Assembly (NCBI GenBank): GCA_022799935.1
Contig: JAAWPK010000012.1
Coordinates: forward strand, 1 to 38,073
Origin: Clostridia bacterium
GTDB lineage: Bacteria; Bacillota; Clostridia; TANB77; CAG-508
Direction of reading: 5' to 3'
Length of the DNA: 38,073 nucleotides
The notes under the pieces are model-generated. The model saw only the letters and a list, made by a program, of their open reading frames with translations. It ran no database searches and had not been told where the DNA came from. Below are positions 1 to 9,795 of the stretch, piece after piece; position 1 is the stretch's first letter, and each line of letters opens with the position of its first letter. Made by a program: the position numbers and the translations under genes.

Positions 1-1
1 T

Positions 2-1832
2 AGCTTAGGAAGGGCATCATTTTTACCAATAACATCTGTTAAAGGAAAAAAGTTGGATAAATTAAACAAAACTGGAATGAATGGAACTATAGAAATTGCC
101 TCAGACTTAGTAAAATGTGATAAAAAATATGAAGGAATTATTTTAAGTTTACTTGGAAGAACAGTCATAGTAGACGATATGAAAGAAGCTATAGAACTTG
201 CAAAGAAAAATAGTTATAGTTTTAAAATAGTAACATTAAAGGGAGATTTAATAAATTCATCAGGAAGTATAACAGGTGGTTCGTATTCCCAAAAAACAGT
301 AAATATATTAGGAAGAAAGAACAAAATTGAAGAACTAGAAAAAGATTTAAATGAAATAGACACTAAAATAAAAGCAAAGGTGGAGGAAAAAGAAAAAATT
401 GAAAGTGAAGCAGAACAATTCGAAGAAGAATTAGAGACACTTGGAAAAGAGCTTCAAGAAATACATATAACTTTTGCAACAGATGAGCAAAAATTAATTG
501 CAATAGAAGAAAATATAACAAAATTGAGAGAAAAAATAGATAAATCAAAGGAAGAAAATGAAAGCATAGAAAAACAAAAGCAGGAAAATCTATTAAAAAT
601 AGAAGAAATAAATAAAGATATTACTACAAATAGTGAAAATATGGAAAAGCTAAAAGCAGAAATTGCAGAGTTTGCAAAGATAAACTCAGATAATCAGAAA
701 TATATAGATGACTTAAATTTTGATGTAACAAATTTAAAAATATCTGTATCGTCATTCAATGAAAGTGAAAGCTCAATTGATGAAATGGTAGAAAGAATTG
801 GTCAAGATATTAAGAATAACGAGACTAGTATCGAAAATAAACAATTAAGTATAGATAATATTACTAAAGAGAATGAAGCGCTTAAAATCAAAATTCTAGA
901 GTTAGAAGAGGAAATAAAAGCACTAGACAGTAAAATGAATACTAGTGACAATGAGATAAGTAAGCTAAAGAATTCAAGAGAAGAAAAAAGTAAAAAATTA
1001 GATGCTACAGAAGAAAATATAACAGGTAAAATGACAGTATTAGATGGATTAAAAGAAGAGATTATAAAAATTGGAGTAAAAAGAGATAAGACAAAAGAAG
1101 AGATAGATGGAATAACAAATAGGTTATGGGAAGAATATGAACTTACTCCCAATAATGCAGATGGAAGCTATGAGAAACCAGAAAATGTAGCTGTAACAAC
1201 AAAAAAAGTAAATACTTTAAGAAATAAAATAAGAGACTTAGGTTCAGTAAATGTAGATTCAATTGAAGAATATAAAGAAGTTTCAAAAAGATATGACTTT
1301 ATGTGTGAACAAAGACTAGATATAGAAAACACAATGACAAAACTAAAAGATGTAATTACAGAAATGACAGGAATAATGAAAGATCAATTTATAAAACAAT
1401 TTGAAACAATAAATAAAGACTTTGGAGATGTGTTTAAAGAGTTATTTGGTGGGGGGCGAGCAAGTTTAATATTAGAAGATGAGAAAAATGTACTAGAATG
1501 TGGAATAGAAATTGTAGTGCAACCACCAGGAAAGAAATTGCAAAATATGACACTTCTCTCAGGAGGCGAAAGAGCTTTTACAGCAATAGCCTTGCTTTTT
1601 GCAATGTTAAAAATAAATCCATCACCATTTTGTGTGCTAGATGAGATAGAAGCTGCACTTGATGATGTAAATGTATATCGATTTGCAGACTATATTAAAA
1701 AATTTACAAAAGATACACAATTTTTGGTAATAACACATAGAAAAGGAACGATGGAAGCTCGGAAATACAGTATATGGTATTACTATGGAAGAGAGTGGAA
1801 TAAGTAAGCTTCTTTCAATGAAATTAAAATAA
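2..1832 (+). CDS. smc: Chromosome segregation ATPase SMC, C-terminal half (5' end outside window), one CGG +1 skip
   Basis: SMC is the ATPase of the condensin-like complex (with ScpA/ScpB) that organises and segregates the chromosome. The frame is open from base 2, so the N-terminal Walker A half lies upstream of the window. Visible parts are the hinge end (INSSGSITGGSYS near 260), a long Glu/Lys-rich coiled coil (about 320-1400), and the C-terminal head with signature LSGGERAF (about 1558) and Walker B FCVLDEIEAALDD (about 1630). The plain frame runs out at 1807 with a non-homologous tail. Skipping the C of CGG at 1760 restores the family ending THRKGTMEAGNTVYGITM and a stop at 1832. A strong terminator follows. 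Identity is certain; the recoding is inferred from homology. Confidence 0.95.
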
Positions 1833-1861
1833 TTGGAAAATTTCCAAACTAAACTAAGTAT

Positions 1862-1908
1862 AACTTTCTAAGATTAGATAAAAATAATCTTAGAAAGTTT
1901 ATTTTTTA
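1862..1908 (+). terminator. Rho-independent terminator after smc
   Basis: A perfect 15-bp inverted repeat (1862-1876 with 1885-1899) around an 8-base loop is followed by a T-rich run. It sits 30 bases after the recoded smc stop. Confidence 0.9.
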
Positions 1909-1927
1909 TGAATTTAGGAGGAATAAT

Positions 1928-2044
1928 ATGGAGGAAGATGACACAAAATATGGCGAATTTATATCATCATACTTTGCTTGGATTACACTAGAAAAACAAA
2001 AAGAGGAAGCAAAAAAATTGGAAGAAATAACGAAAAAGAAATAA
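1928..2044 (+). CDS. Small hypothetical protein, 38 aa
   Basis: An ATG sits 6 bases after an excellent AGGAGG ribosome site (1916-1921). It opens a 38-codon frame, MEEDDTKYGEFISSYFAW and then a Lys/Glu-rich helical tail, ending TAA. I recognise no family. It lies between the smc terminator and the promoter at 2060, so its own promoter is unclear. It may be a real small protein or the decayed start of a longer gene. The ribosome site is the main support. Confidence 0.45.
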   Translation: MEEDDTKYGEFISSYFAWITLEKQKEEAKKLEEITKKK

Positions 2045-2059
2045 TACTATCAAAAAATG

Positions 2060-2088
2060 TTGACAATAGAAAAAAGAATAGATATAAT
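2060..2088 (+). promoter_or_regulatory. Sigma-A type promoter for the surface-protein leader transcript
   Basis: TTGACA (2060-2065), a 17-base spacer and TATAAT (2083-2088) form a consensus promoter. Transcription would start near 2095. That would give the surface-protein gene at 2459 a leader of about 360 bases containing a short ORF, a CA tract and two hairpins. Confidence 0.75.
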
Positions 2089-2138
2089 AAAAATGCAATT
2101 TAAGAATTGCAAAAAAACCAAAAAGGAAAAACCAAACA

Positions 2139-2228
<90 letters not shown>

Positions 2229-2256
2229 TATGCAATGAAATAAATGAAAATATAGA

Positions 2257-2278
2257 AGACACAAATATTATTGTGTCT
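2257..2278 (+). promoter_or_regulatory. 8-bp hairpin in the leader
   Basis: Inverted repeat AGACACAA / TTGTGTCT around a 6-base loop, followed by a short run containing GTTTTGC. It could be a weak terminator or part of the leader fold. The U-run is too poor for a confident terminator call. Confidence 0.4.
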
Positions 2279-2338
2279 GTTTTGCAAACAGCAATCCAGA
2301 CATAAGTAATGTTTGTGTTTTTTTGTATTTAATGCTGT

Positions 2339-2417
2339 CTTCATATAAGTAAAAGTTTAAAGTGGTCTGTTTGGTTGGTTTTGGTTATTACCACTTTAAG
2401 CTTTTACTTATGTGAAG
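2339..2417 (+). promoter_or_regulatory. Long stem-loop upstream of the surface-protein start
   Basis: Arms of 27 bases (2339-2365 and 2391-2417) are complementary except for two positions that become G-U pairs in RNA. The 25-base loop contains TGTTTGGTT. This is exactly complementary to AACCAAACA (about 2450-2458), just before the surface gene's ATG. A loop-to-start interaction could control translation. There is no U-run after the stem, so it is not a standard terminator. Confidence 0.6.
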
Positions 2418-2458
2418 AATAAAATATCACATAAAACTAAAGAAAGGAAAACCAAACA

Positions 2459-5400
2459 ATGAAAAACACAAAACCAAACAAATCTGACCGTGGAATCACG
2501 CTTATTGTTCTTGTCGTAACAGTAATATTATTAATTATATTAACAGTAGTATCAATAAGAGCAATAGCGGGAGAAGAAGGAATAATAAGAGTAAGCTCAG
2601 AGGCTACAGAGGACTATAATATCCTGCAATATAAAGAGCAGATAGAACAACTAAGAGAAAGTATTATATTAAAAGCAGAGATAACAGGAGAAAATATAAA
2701 ACTAGAAAAGATAGCAAGAGAAATGAGTAAGGAAGCAACATGGATAAAGTCAGCAGTAGCAAATGTAAAAGAAGGAGTGGCAGAACTAAATGACGATATA
2801 ATAGTGACAACAACAGATGGATATATATTCCAGCTATATTATAATGAAAGTTATGGACAAAAGTTCATAGAATACTTGGGAAAAGAAAATGGAGAGACAA
2901 TACCAGAGTTAATAGTATCAAAAGTAGATGGTAAGATAACAGTAGTTTCTACAGAAAATACTTCAGGAATAAATGGTATAGAAGTAATATATAAAGGAGA
3001 AATAGTTAAATCAGAGAAAACATCAACATTAGAATATGAGGCAGCTAAAACAGGATGGTATGCAATAAGAGCAACATCAAATAAAGGAAAGCTAAGATAC
3101 GCATGGGTACGAGTATCAAGTACTATTGCAGCACCAAAGATAGAAATAATAAATCCTAGTGTAGAAGCCGAATCGAGCTGGTATAAAAGCAAAGTAACAG
3201 TAAGAATAACAGCTGTTGGTGATAAGACAAGCAAAATATATTACACAACAAGTAGATGGAAAGAAGATCCAGCTTTAGAGATAACAGCAAGTGACCAAAT
3301 AAATGGAAGTTTAGGAAAAGATATAGAAATAGCATTACAAGGAATAACAAGTATATATGCATATGCGGTAGATGGAAATGATGGAGAATCAGAAATAGTA
3401 AGACAAGATATACTAATAGATAGTGAGCCACCAGTAATAAATAATATAAGTATAACAGGAACAAAAGGAGAGAATGGTTGGTATAGAGGAGAAGTAGGAA
3501 TAAGTTTAAAAAATGCAAAAGATAATGCTTCAGGAATAGCAGGCTACTATTACTATATACCAACAGAAGAAGAAATATCTTCAAATTTCATACCAGAAAT
3601 AAACGAAATGAAAGGAGAGAATGAGCAAGTAGGAGGAAATGCAATAAATATAAAAACAATAATGAAGATAACAGAAGATGGAATAAAGACAGCTATAGTA
3701 AGAGTGCAAGATAGAGCGGGAAATATAACAGATCCAGTAACTATAACAGTAAAAGCAGATAATACACCACCAAGTCCAACACCAGTATTAAAACAAACAA
3801 CAGAAGAAGATTTAAAACAAGACGGATTTATATTAAAAATAGAAAGAGAAAGTGCAGATATATCTACTGTCACATATGACTATTATGGAATAGTAGATGG
3901 AAAAGAACAATTACTGGGAAGTACAAGGGAGAAAGAAATACAAGTAAGTGGATTAAAATCAGATACAAGTTATACAGTATATGTAAATGCAAGAGATGAG
4001 GCAGGAAATATAGCTTATGGAACAGAAAATGGAATAATATTAAAAACAAAGAAAGCACTTCCGCAGCCAAGCATAATAATAGAAAAGTTAGATGGAACAC
4101 AGGAAAGTAATGGTTGGTATATGGGAGATGTAAAAGTAAAAATAAGTTATATAGCAGATCAGATATATGGAGATTTAAAATTAAAATATAGAATAAATGG
4201 AGAAAGTGAAAGAACATCAAGTAATACAATAGCAGAAGTAGGAACAATATCAAATGAAGGAATAACAATAATTGAAGCATATACAGAAAATAGTGGAGGA
4301 GAAAAGTCAACAGTAACAACAGAAGAAATAAAAATAGATACAACATCACCAGAAAAGCCAATAATAACAGTAAATGGAACCACAGGAGATGGAGAATGGT
4401 ATGGAGCAAATATGCAAATAGTTATCCAAGGAGGAGCAGATAATGGAGCAGGAGCAGCAAAGATAAAATATAAAGTAATACCAGAAGGAGAGTCAGAAGA
4501 TAATATAAACTGGATAACAGAAGGAAGGTCAACAGTAACAACAGAAATAAGAGCAGATGGAATATATAAAATAAAAGCAATAACAATAGATAGAGCAGGA
4601 AGAGAATCAGAAATGGCAGAAAGAGATATAAAAAAAGATAGTATAGCACCAATAATAGAAAGTTTTATAGTTCAGAAATCTACATCATATACAATAGTTG
4701 TAAAAGCAAATGGAATAGATAATTTATCAGGAATACATAGTTATACATTTCAACATAGATTATATGGAACATCAAATTGGATGGTTGATGACACGATAGA
4801 AATAGAAGAACGGACAAACAGGTGGAACATATACATATAGAGGATTACAGACAGGCAAAGAATATGATTTAAGAGTAACTGCAAGAGATAGAGCAGGAAA
4901 TGTATCAGAAGTAAAGCAAAGTACAAATAGTACAAAAACTAATACAGCACCAATAGTAACAGATGTATCAGTATCGGGTGTGAATTCATATTCATTTACA
5001 GTAAAATTTAAAGCAACAGATTCAGAAGGAGATAACTTAAATTATAAATTAACTTGGGGACCATCAATGATAGAGCAAAATAAACAAGATACAGAATATA
5101 TACTAGGAGAAGATGGATATGTATATATGGTAGCAAGAGATTTAGAAAAAATAACAGAATATATATTTAGAGTATGGGCATATGATGAATCAGATGACAA
5201 ATTGTTTGGATATAGTGATTATAAAGCTACAAAAACTTGGTGTGATGGAAGCGGACAGATTTGCAGTGGATTTGTAGATTGTAATCTTTGTGATGGTACT
5301 CGGCATATGTAAACATAAGAAAAATCATGTTTCTGGCAGTCGGTCGGTGCATTTAATGTGCAATTAATTTGTTATATGCATGGAAAAAAGATTTCTAGTG

Positions 5401-5735
5401 TGGGTCCTAATGCTCTTAAATGTCCTGATTGCAATGCTACATTTTATTGGATGAGAGCCTTTAATGAAGCTTCATGTGATGGATGTAAGCCATATAGATA
5501 TACCGCAATGTATTTATCTAATACTTTGCCAGCTTCTAATTCTACAGTAAATTCAAACATAATTTGTACTGATGGTAATAATGATAAGATAATTAATGAT
5601 TGGTATAAGAATTCTTTAGTACCTACAAATTGTGTTAAGTGTAATTCAACAGGAAAAATTCCTTGTACACATTCGATATCTGGAATACAACATCAAATGT
5701 GTGAACATAATAAAACAGAAGAACATTCAGTTTAA
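2459..5735 (+). CDS. Large secreted/surface repeat protein with Cys-rich zinc-ribbon-like C-terminus, four CGG +1 skips
   Basis: After skipping, the protein is 1090 residues. A prepilin-like leader (charged start, then GITLIVLVVTVILLIIL at about 13-29) anchors or exports it. The middle holds several Ig-like units with recurring GWY-x-G-[ED]V motifs (for example about 340, 545, 640). They alternate with fibronectin III-like units (GLKSDTSYTVYVNARDEAGN). The skip at 4811 joins a second such unit, YTYRGLQTGKEYDLRVTARD. The tail, from about 5240, is cysteine-rich and DnaJ-zinc-finger-like (CDGSG; CNLCDGTGIC). It needs skips at 5301, 5341 and 5345, the last two in tandem. Synonymous codon use changes to T-ending codons in this tail, suggesting a separately acquired module. 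No LPXTG is seen. Function is unknown; adhesion or substrate binding is a guess. Confidence 0.85.
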
Positions 5736-5774
5736 TAAATTACTTACAAAAAATAAGAAGTTTTGTCGTATGTA

Positions 5775-5802
5775 TTGAAATTGCTATAAAATTTGGTATA
5801 AT
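5775..5802 (+). promoter_or_regulatory. Promoter of clpC
   Basis: TTGAAA (5775-5780), 16 bases, TATAAT (5797-5802), then an AGAGGTGG ribosome site and ATG at 5824. No clear CtsR-type direct repeat was seen. Confidence 0.65.
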
Positions 5803-5823
5803 AACCAAATAGAGGTGGAAAAA

Positions 5824-8284
5824 ATGACATACAAATTTACAGAGAGCGCAAAAAAGGCCATAGAATATGCAAATGAAATAACAGTTAGTCTAGGACATGA
5901 ATATATAGGAACAGAACATTTATTATATGGACTGTCTAAAGAGAGTACAGGAGTTGCTAGTAAAGTATTAGAAGGACAAGGTATTACACCAGATAAAATA
6001 TATACTCAAATAGAAGAACTTATAGGACCACGGAAAGTTAAAAGCAAAGAAAATATTAGGATTTACACCAAGGACAAAAAAGGTATTAGAAAACGCATCA
6101 TTGGAAGCTAAGAAATTAAATTCAGAATATATGGGAACAGAACATATATTAATTCGGAATACTAAAAGAAGGGGATAGCATTGCTGTTCGTACATTAGTA
6201 AACTTAAATGCAAATATAAAAACTATTTATGAAGATATATTGAAAGTGATAAGTGAAAATGCATCAGAAGAAAATAAAATAAAAAATAAAATAGAGAAAG
6301 ATAAAAAAGACACAAGTTTTTCTCAGACACCTACACTTAATCAATTTGGAATAGACTTAACAAAACTTGCAAAAGAACGGAAAATTAGATCCAGTAATAG
6401 GTAGAAAAGAGGAAATAGACAGAGTAATACAAATATTAACAAGAAGAACTAAGAATAATCCATGCTTAATTGGTGAACCAGGAGTACGGAAAAACAGCAA
6501 TAGCAGAAGGACTAGCAAGTAAAATTACTAATTTAGAAGTTCCACAAATGCTTAGAAATAAAAGAATAGTTAACTTAGATATATCAAGTATGATAGCTGG
6601 TTCGAAATACAGAGGAGATTTTGAAGAAAGAATAAAAAAATCATTAAATGAAGTAAAAAAAGCAGGAGATGTTATTCTTTTTATAGATGAAATACACACA
6701 ATAGTTGGTGCAGGATCAGCAGAAGGAGCAATAGATGCAGCAAATATATTAAAACCTATACTTGCAAGGGGAGAAATCAGCTTAATTGGAGCAACAACAA
6801 TAGATGAATACAGAAAATATATAGAAAAAGACTCAGCTTTAGAAAGAAGGTTTAGTCCTGTTACAATAGAAGAACCAGATATAAAAGATACAATAAAAAT
6901 ACTTACAGGGATAAGAGACAAATATGAAACACATCATAATGTAAAAATAACAGATGAAGCAATAGATGCAGCAGTAAACTTGTCTGTAAGGTATATTTCA
7001 GATAGATTTTTGCCTGATAAAGCAATAGATGTAATAGATGAAGCGGCTTCAAATGCTAGAATGATAAAATATACAAGACCAGATAAGTTAAAAACATTAG
7101 AAGAAGAATTAGAGAGGATAGGAAATCAAAAAGAAGAAGCTATACTTGCTCAAGAGTTTGAAAAAGCAGCTGAGCTTAGAGATAAGGAACAAAAACAAGC
7201 AAAAAAATTAGATAAAGAAAAAGAAAGATGGAATGATGAAAATGTAAGGTCTGTAACAATAATAAATGAGGAAAACATAGCAGAAGTAATAGCAAAATGG
7301 ACGAACATTCCAGTAAAGAAGATTACTCAAGATGAAAATGAAAAACTAAAGAGCTTAGAATCAGAACTTCACAAAAGAGTAGTAGGACAAGATAAGGCAA
7401 TAGAGGCAGTAGCTAAATCAATAAGGAGAGGAAGAGTCCGGAATAAAAGATCCAAATCGCCCAATAGGTTCGTTTTTATTCTTAGGTCCGACTGGTGTAC
7501 GGAAAAACAGAGACATCAAAGGCACTTGCAGAAGTTTTGTTTGGAACAGAAGAATCTATAATAAGAGTAGATATGTCAGAATATATGGAATCGCATTCAA
7601 CTTCCAAATTAATAGGTTCTCCGCCTGGATATGTAGGATATGATGAAGGTGGTTACTTAACAAAAAAAGTAAAACAAAAGCCATATTCAATAGTATTATT
7701 TGATGAAATAGAAAAAGCCCATCCAGATGTAATGAATATGTTACTTCAAATATTAGAAGATCGGAAGACTTACAGATAGTACAGGAAGAGTTACAAATTT
7801 TAAAAATACAGTGATAATAATGACATCAAATGTTGGAGCAAAACTAATAACAGAAAGCAAGAAGCTTGGATTTTCTAATATAGGAGAAAATGAAGATAAG
7901 AAAAAAGTTGACTATGAAAATACTAAAAAGGATATAATGCAAGAACTAAAAAAAGAGTTTAGACCAGAATTTATAAATCGTATAGATGAAATTATAGTCT
8001 TCCATAAGTTAGAAGATGAAGATATAGAAAAAATAGTAGACTTGATGGTAGATAATCTAAAAGAAAGATTAGAAAAACAGGGAATTCTAATAGATATAGA
8101 TGATAGCATAAAAAAATATGTTATAAAAAATGGCACAGAAAAAAATTATGGTGCAAGACCACTAAGAAGAGCAATTCAGACAATTATAGAAGATAATATT
8201 ACAGATAATATTTTAGATGGAAAAATAATTATAAATGTTAGAAAGACTATGTTCGAAAATGAAGGTAAAATTACATTTAAATAA
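5824..8284 (+). CDS. clpC: ATP-dependent Clp protease ATPase subunit ClpC, seven CGG +1 skips
   Basis: ClpC is an AAA+ unfoldase that feeds substrates to ClpP in stress and protein quality control. Seven C skips (6031, 6155, 6378, 6487, 7439, 7500, 7762) give an unbroken 817-residue protein, the normal family length. In order: two Clp_N repeats ([19 protein letters not shown]), D1 AAA with [13 protein letters not shown] and [13 protein letters not shown], a UVR-like middle segment ([13 protein letters not shown]), D2 AAA with [50 protein letters not shown], and a C-terminal ClpB_D2-small domain. Skip sites create the first Gly of both Walker A GVGKT motifs. The start is ATG 5824 after AGAGGTGG, not the GTG at 5815. 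Unlike many Bacillota, no ctsR/mcsA/mcsB genes precede it. In plain frames it appears as fragments and would be called a pseudogene. Confidence 0.93.
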
Positions 8285-8286
8285 AG

Positions 8287-8421
8287 CTATTTTTCTTCTC
8301 TAGGTGAAAAATATGCACAGTCTGAATCAATAATGGTAAGTGTTTTTTTAACTATATTTTCATAAGAACATTTACCATCTTTTTGATAAATGCAATTTTG
8401 CAAACAATTTATATTGGTCAA
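8287..8421 (-). CDS. Small cysteine-rich clostridial protein, 44 aa
   Basis: The frame reads MTNINCLQNCIYQKDGKC and then SDCAYFSPREEK. It has four cysteines in a C-x3-C-x7-C pattern plus one near the end, as in the short Cys-rich peptides conserved in Clostridia and often mis-named in databases. It may bind metal. TTG start, with GAGGTGAT five bases upstream. It converges on clpC with only two bases between stops. The family call rests on the cysteine pattern alone. Confidence 0.7.
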   Translation of the reverse strand: MTNINCLQNCIYQKDGKCSYENIVKKTLTIIDSDCAYFSPREEK

Positions 8422-8492
8422 GAATATCACCTCACAACTGTATATTATAACTTAAAGACTATAGGAATATTCATAAAAATTTTAAAAAATAC

Positions 8493-8521
8493 TTGTAATT
8501 TCAAATATTTTGTATTATAAT
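8493..8521 (+). promoter_or_regulatory. Promoter of rpmB
   Basis: TTGTAA (8493-8498), a 17-base spacer and TATAAT (8516-8521), about 45 bases before the L28 start. Confidence 0.7.
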
Positions 8522-8566
8522 ATATACCAGTCAGTCTATTAAACAAAATTGGAGGTGCTAAATAAA

Positions 8567-8764
8567 ATGGCAAAATGTGCAATTTGTGAAAAAACAATAA
8601 GTCACGGAAATAAACTAAGTATAACTCGTTCTCACATTAGTAAAAGACATAAAAGAACTTGGAAACCAAATTTACAAAGTGTTAAAGTAATGGAGAATGG
8701 TCAAACAAAGAGAATAAAAGTATGTACAAAATGTTTACGCTCTGGAAAAGTTAATAGAGTATAG
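8567..8764 (+). CDS. rpmB: 50S ribosomal protein L28
   Basis: A 65-residue component of the large ribosomal subunit. It has the zinc-binding form: MAKCAICEKT (C-x2-C) and VCTKCLRSGKV (C-x2-C), with SHISKRHKRTWKPNLQ between. The ATG at 8567 follows GGAGGTG by 9 bases; the longer in-frame extension upstream is not needed. A CGG at 8605 is out of frame (caC GGa), so no skip applies. It has its own promoter and terminator and forms a single-gene unit. Confidence 0.97.
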   Translation: MAKCAICEKTISHGNKLSITRSHISKRHKRTWKPNLQSVKVMENGQTKRIKVCTKCLRSGKVNRV

Positions 8765-8767
8765 GAT

Positions 8768-8800
8768 AAAAAGAGTAGAATGAAATCTACTCTTTTTATG
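8768..8800 (+). terminator. Terminator after rpmB, probably bidirectional
   Basis: A 12-bp inverted repeat (8768-8779 with 8786-8797) has T5 on the plus side and A5 before it. It lies between convergent genes, so it can stop both. Confidence 0.9.
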
Positions 8801-8802
8801 TA

Positions 8803-8877
8803 TTAGTCTTTTATGCCAAAGATAAATTTGACAAATCCACGCAAAAATTTAGGAACTTTTTTTACAACAATTGTCAT
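8803..8877 (-). CDS. Conserved clostridial micro-protein, 24 aa
   Basis: MTIVVKKVPKFLRGFVKFIF is followed by GIKD and the stop. It is a short basic amphipathic peptide of a type I associate with Clostridia, where it sits beside a small membrane protein, as here. GGAGTGTG lies 9 bases upstream of the ATG. No function is known to me. The family call is from memory of similar peptides. Confidence 0.6.
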   Translation of the reverse strand: MTIVVKKVPKFLRGFVKFIFGIKD

Positions 8878-8895
8878 ATATAAATCCACACTCCT

Positions 8896-9045
8896 TTAAG
8901 ATGATAACCAAATTAGACCTACAATAATTATAATTACACCAATTATAAATTGCCAACCACATAATGGAAGTAATAATACAAAAAGCATTCCAAGCCCAAA
9001 CCCTATCATACATACTGCAAAAGTCTTTTTAAGAAGCTTAAACAT
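8896..9045 (-). CDS. Small membrane protein, 49 aa
   Basis: MFKLLKKTFAVCMIGFGLGM begins a protein with two hydrophobic segments (about 9-27 and 31-47) split by PLCGW. It resembles the short clostridial membrane proteins with a GFGLG-LFVLLLP core. A strong ribosome site, AGGAGGTAAG, precedes the ATG. It is transcribed leftward with the 24-residue gene 18 bases downstream. Function unknown. Confidence 0.7.
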   Translation of the reverse strand: MFKLLKKTFAVCMIGFGLGMLFVLLLPLCGWQFIIGVIIIIVGLIWLSS

Positions 9046-9147
9046 AATATCTTACCTCCTATATGAGTTATTATATTATGATAACATAAAAAAGGTGCAT
9101 AAAGTCAGAAAAATAAACTTGAGTAAAATGTAGAAAGGAATAATTCT

Positions 9148-9780
9148 ATGAAAAAACAAGCAAATGAATTAGTAAAAATATTAAAAGAAACATATCCAGA
9201 TGCAAAGTGCAGTCTAGACTTTAAGACTCCATTTGAAATGGTAGTTGCAGTAATGTTATCAGCACAATGTACAGATGAGAGAGTGAACAAAACAACACCT
9301 AGTATATTTTCTAAATATAGTACACCAGAAGATTTTGCAAGAATTGATATAAAAGAGTTAGAGGAGCTAATTCACCCTTGTGGATTTTATAAAAACAAAG
9401 CAAAAAATATAAAAGCCTGTGCACAGATGATAGTGGAAAAATTTGGTGGTCAAGTTCCAAAGACAATGGAAGAATTAGTATCACTTCCAGGAGTAGGAAG
9501 AAAAAGTGCAAATGTAGTAATGCTAGAAGCATTTGGAGATGCACAAGGAATAGCAGTAGACACACACTGCAAAAGAATAGCAAATAAGATGGGATTAAGT
9601 AATGAAAAAGAACCAGAAAAAATAGAACAAGATTTATTGAAAATATTTGAAAAGAAAGACTACAAAGATATAAACCATCTGCTAATATGGCATGGAAGAA
9701 ATATTTGTATTGCAAGAAATCCGAAATGCGAAGAATGCAAAGTAAAAGAAATGTGTGTAGAATGGAAGAAAAATAAATAA
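9148..9780 (+). CDS. nth: Endonuclease III (DNA glycosylase / AP lyase)
   Basis: This base-excision repair enzyme removes oxidised pyrimidines and cuts at the abasic site. At 210 residues it has standard length. The helix-hairpin-helix LPGVGRKSANVV (about 112-123) carries the catalytic Lys. VDTHCKRIANKMGL (about 136-149) carries the catalytic Asp. The 4Fe-4S loop CIARNPKCEECKVKEMC has spacing C-x6-C-x2-C-x5-C. ATG follows AGAAAGGA. The cyclophilin gene starts 15 bases downstream, so they are probably co-transcribed. Confidence 0.96.
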   Translation: MKKQANELVKILKETYPDAKCSLDFKTPFEMVVAVMLSAQCTDERVNKTTPSIFSKYSTPEDFARIDIKELEELIHPCGFYKNKAKNIKACAQMIVEKFGGQVPKTMEELVSLPGVGRKSANVVMLEAFGDAQGIAVDTHCKRIANKMGLSNEKEPEKIEQDLLKIFEKKDYKDINHLLIWHGRNICIARNPKCEECKVKEMCVEWKKNK

Positions 9781-9795
9781 GGAGGAAAAGAAGAA

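Noticed and set aside
3156-4652. Long leucine-rich reverse-strand ORFs opposite the surface protein.
   Set aside because: They are antisense shadows of repetitive ATA/ACA/GAA codons. They have no ribosome sites and low-complexity translation.
5358-5735. An independent 125-residue Cys-rich gene.
   Set aside because: It is in frame with the surface-protein tail after the skips at 5301, 5341 and 5345, and its apparent GTG start has no ribosome site.
6470-7779. Separate ClpC-like genes starting at 6470, 7495 and 7811.
   Set aside because: They are pieces of one 817-residue ClpC joined by CGG skips. The apparent starts lack ribosome sites and lie inside conserved domains.
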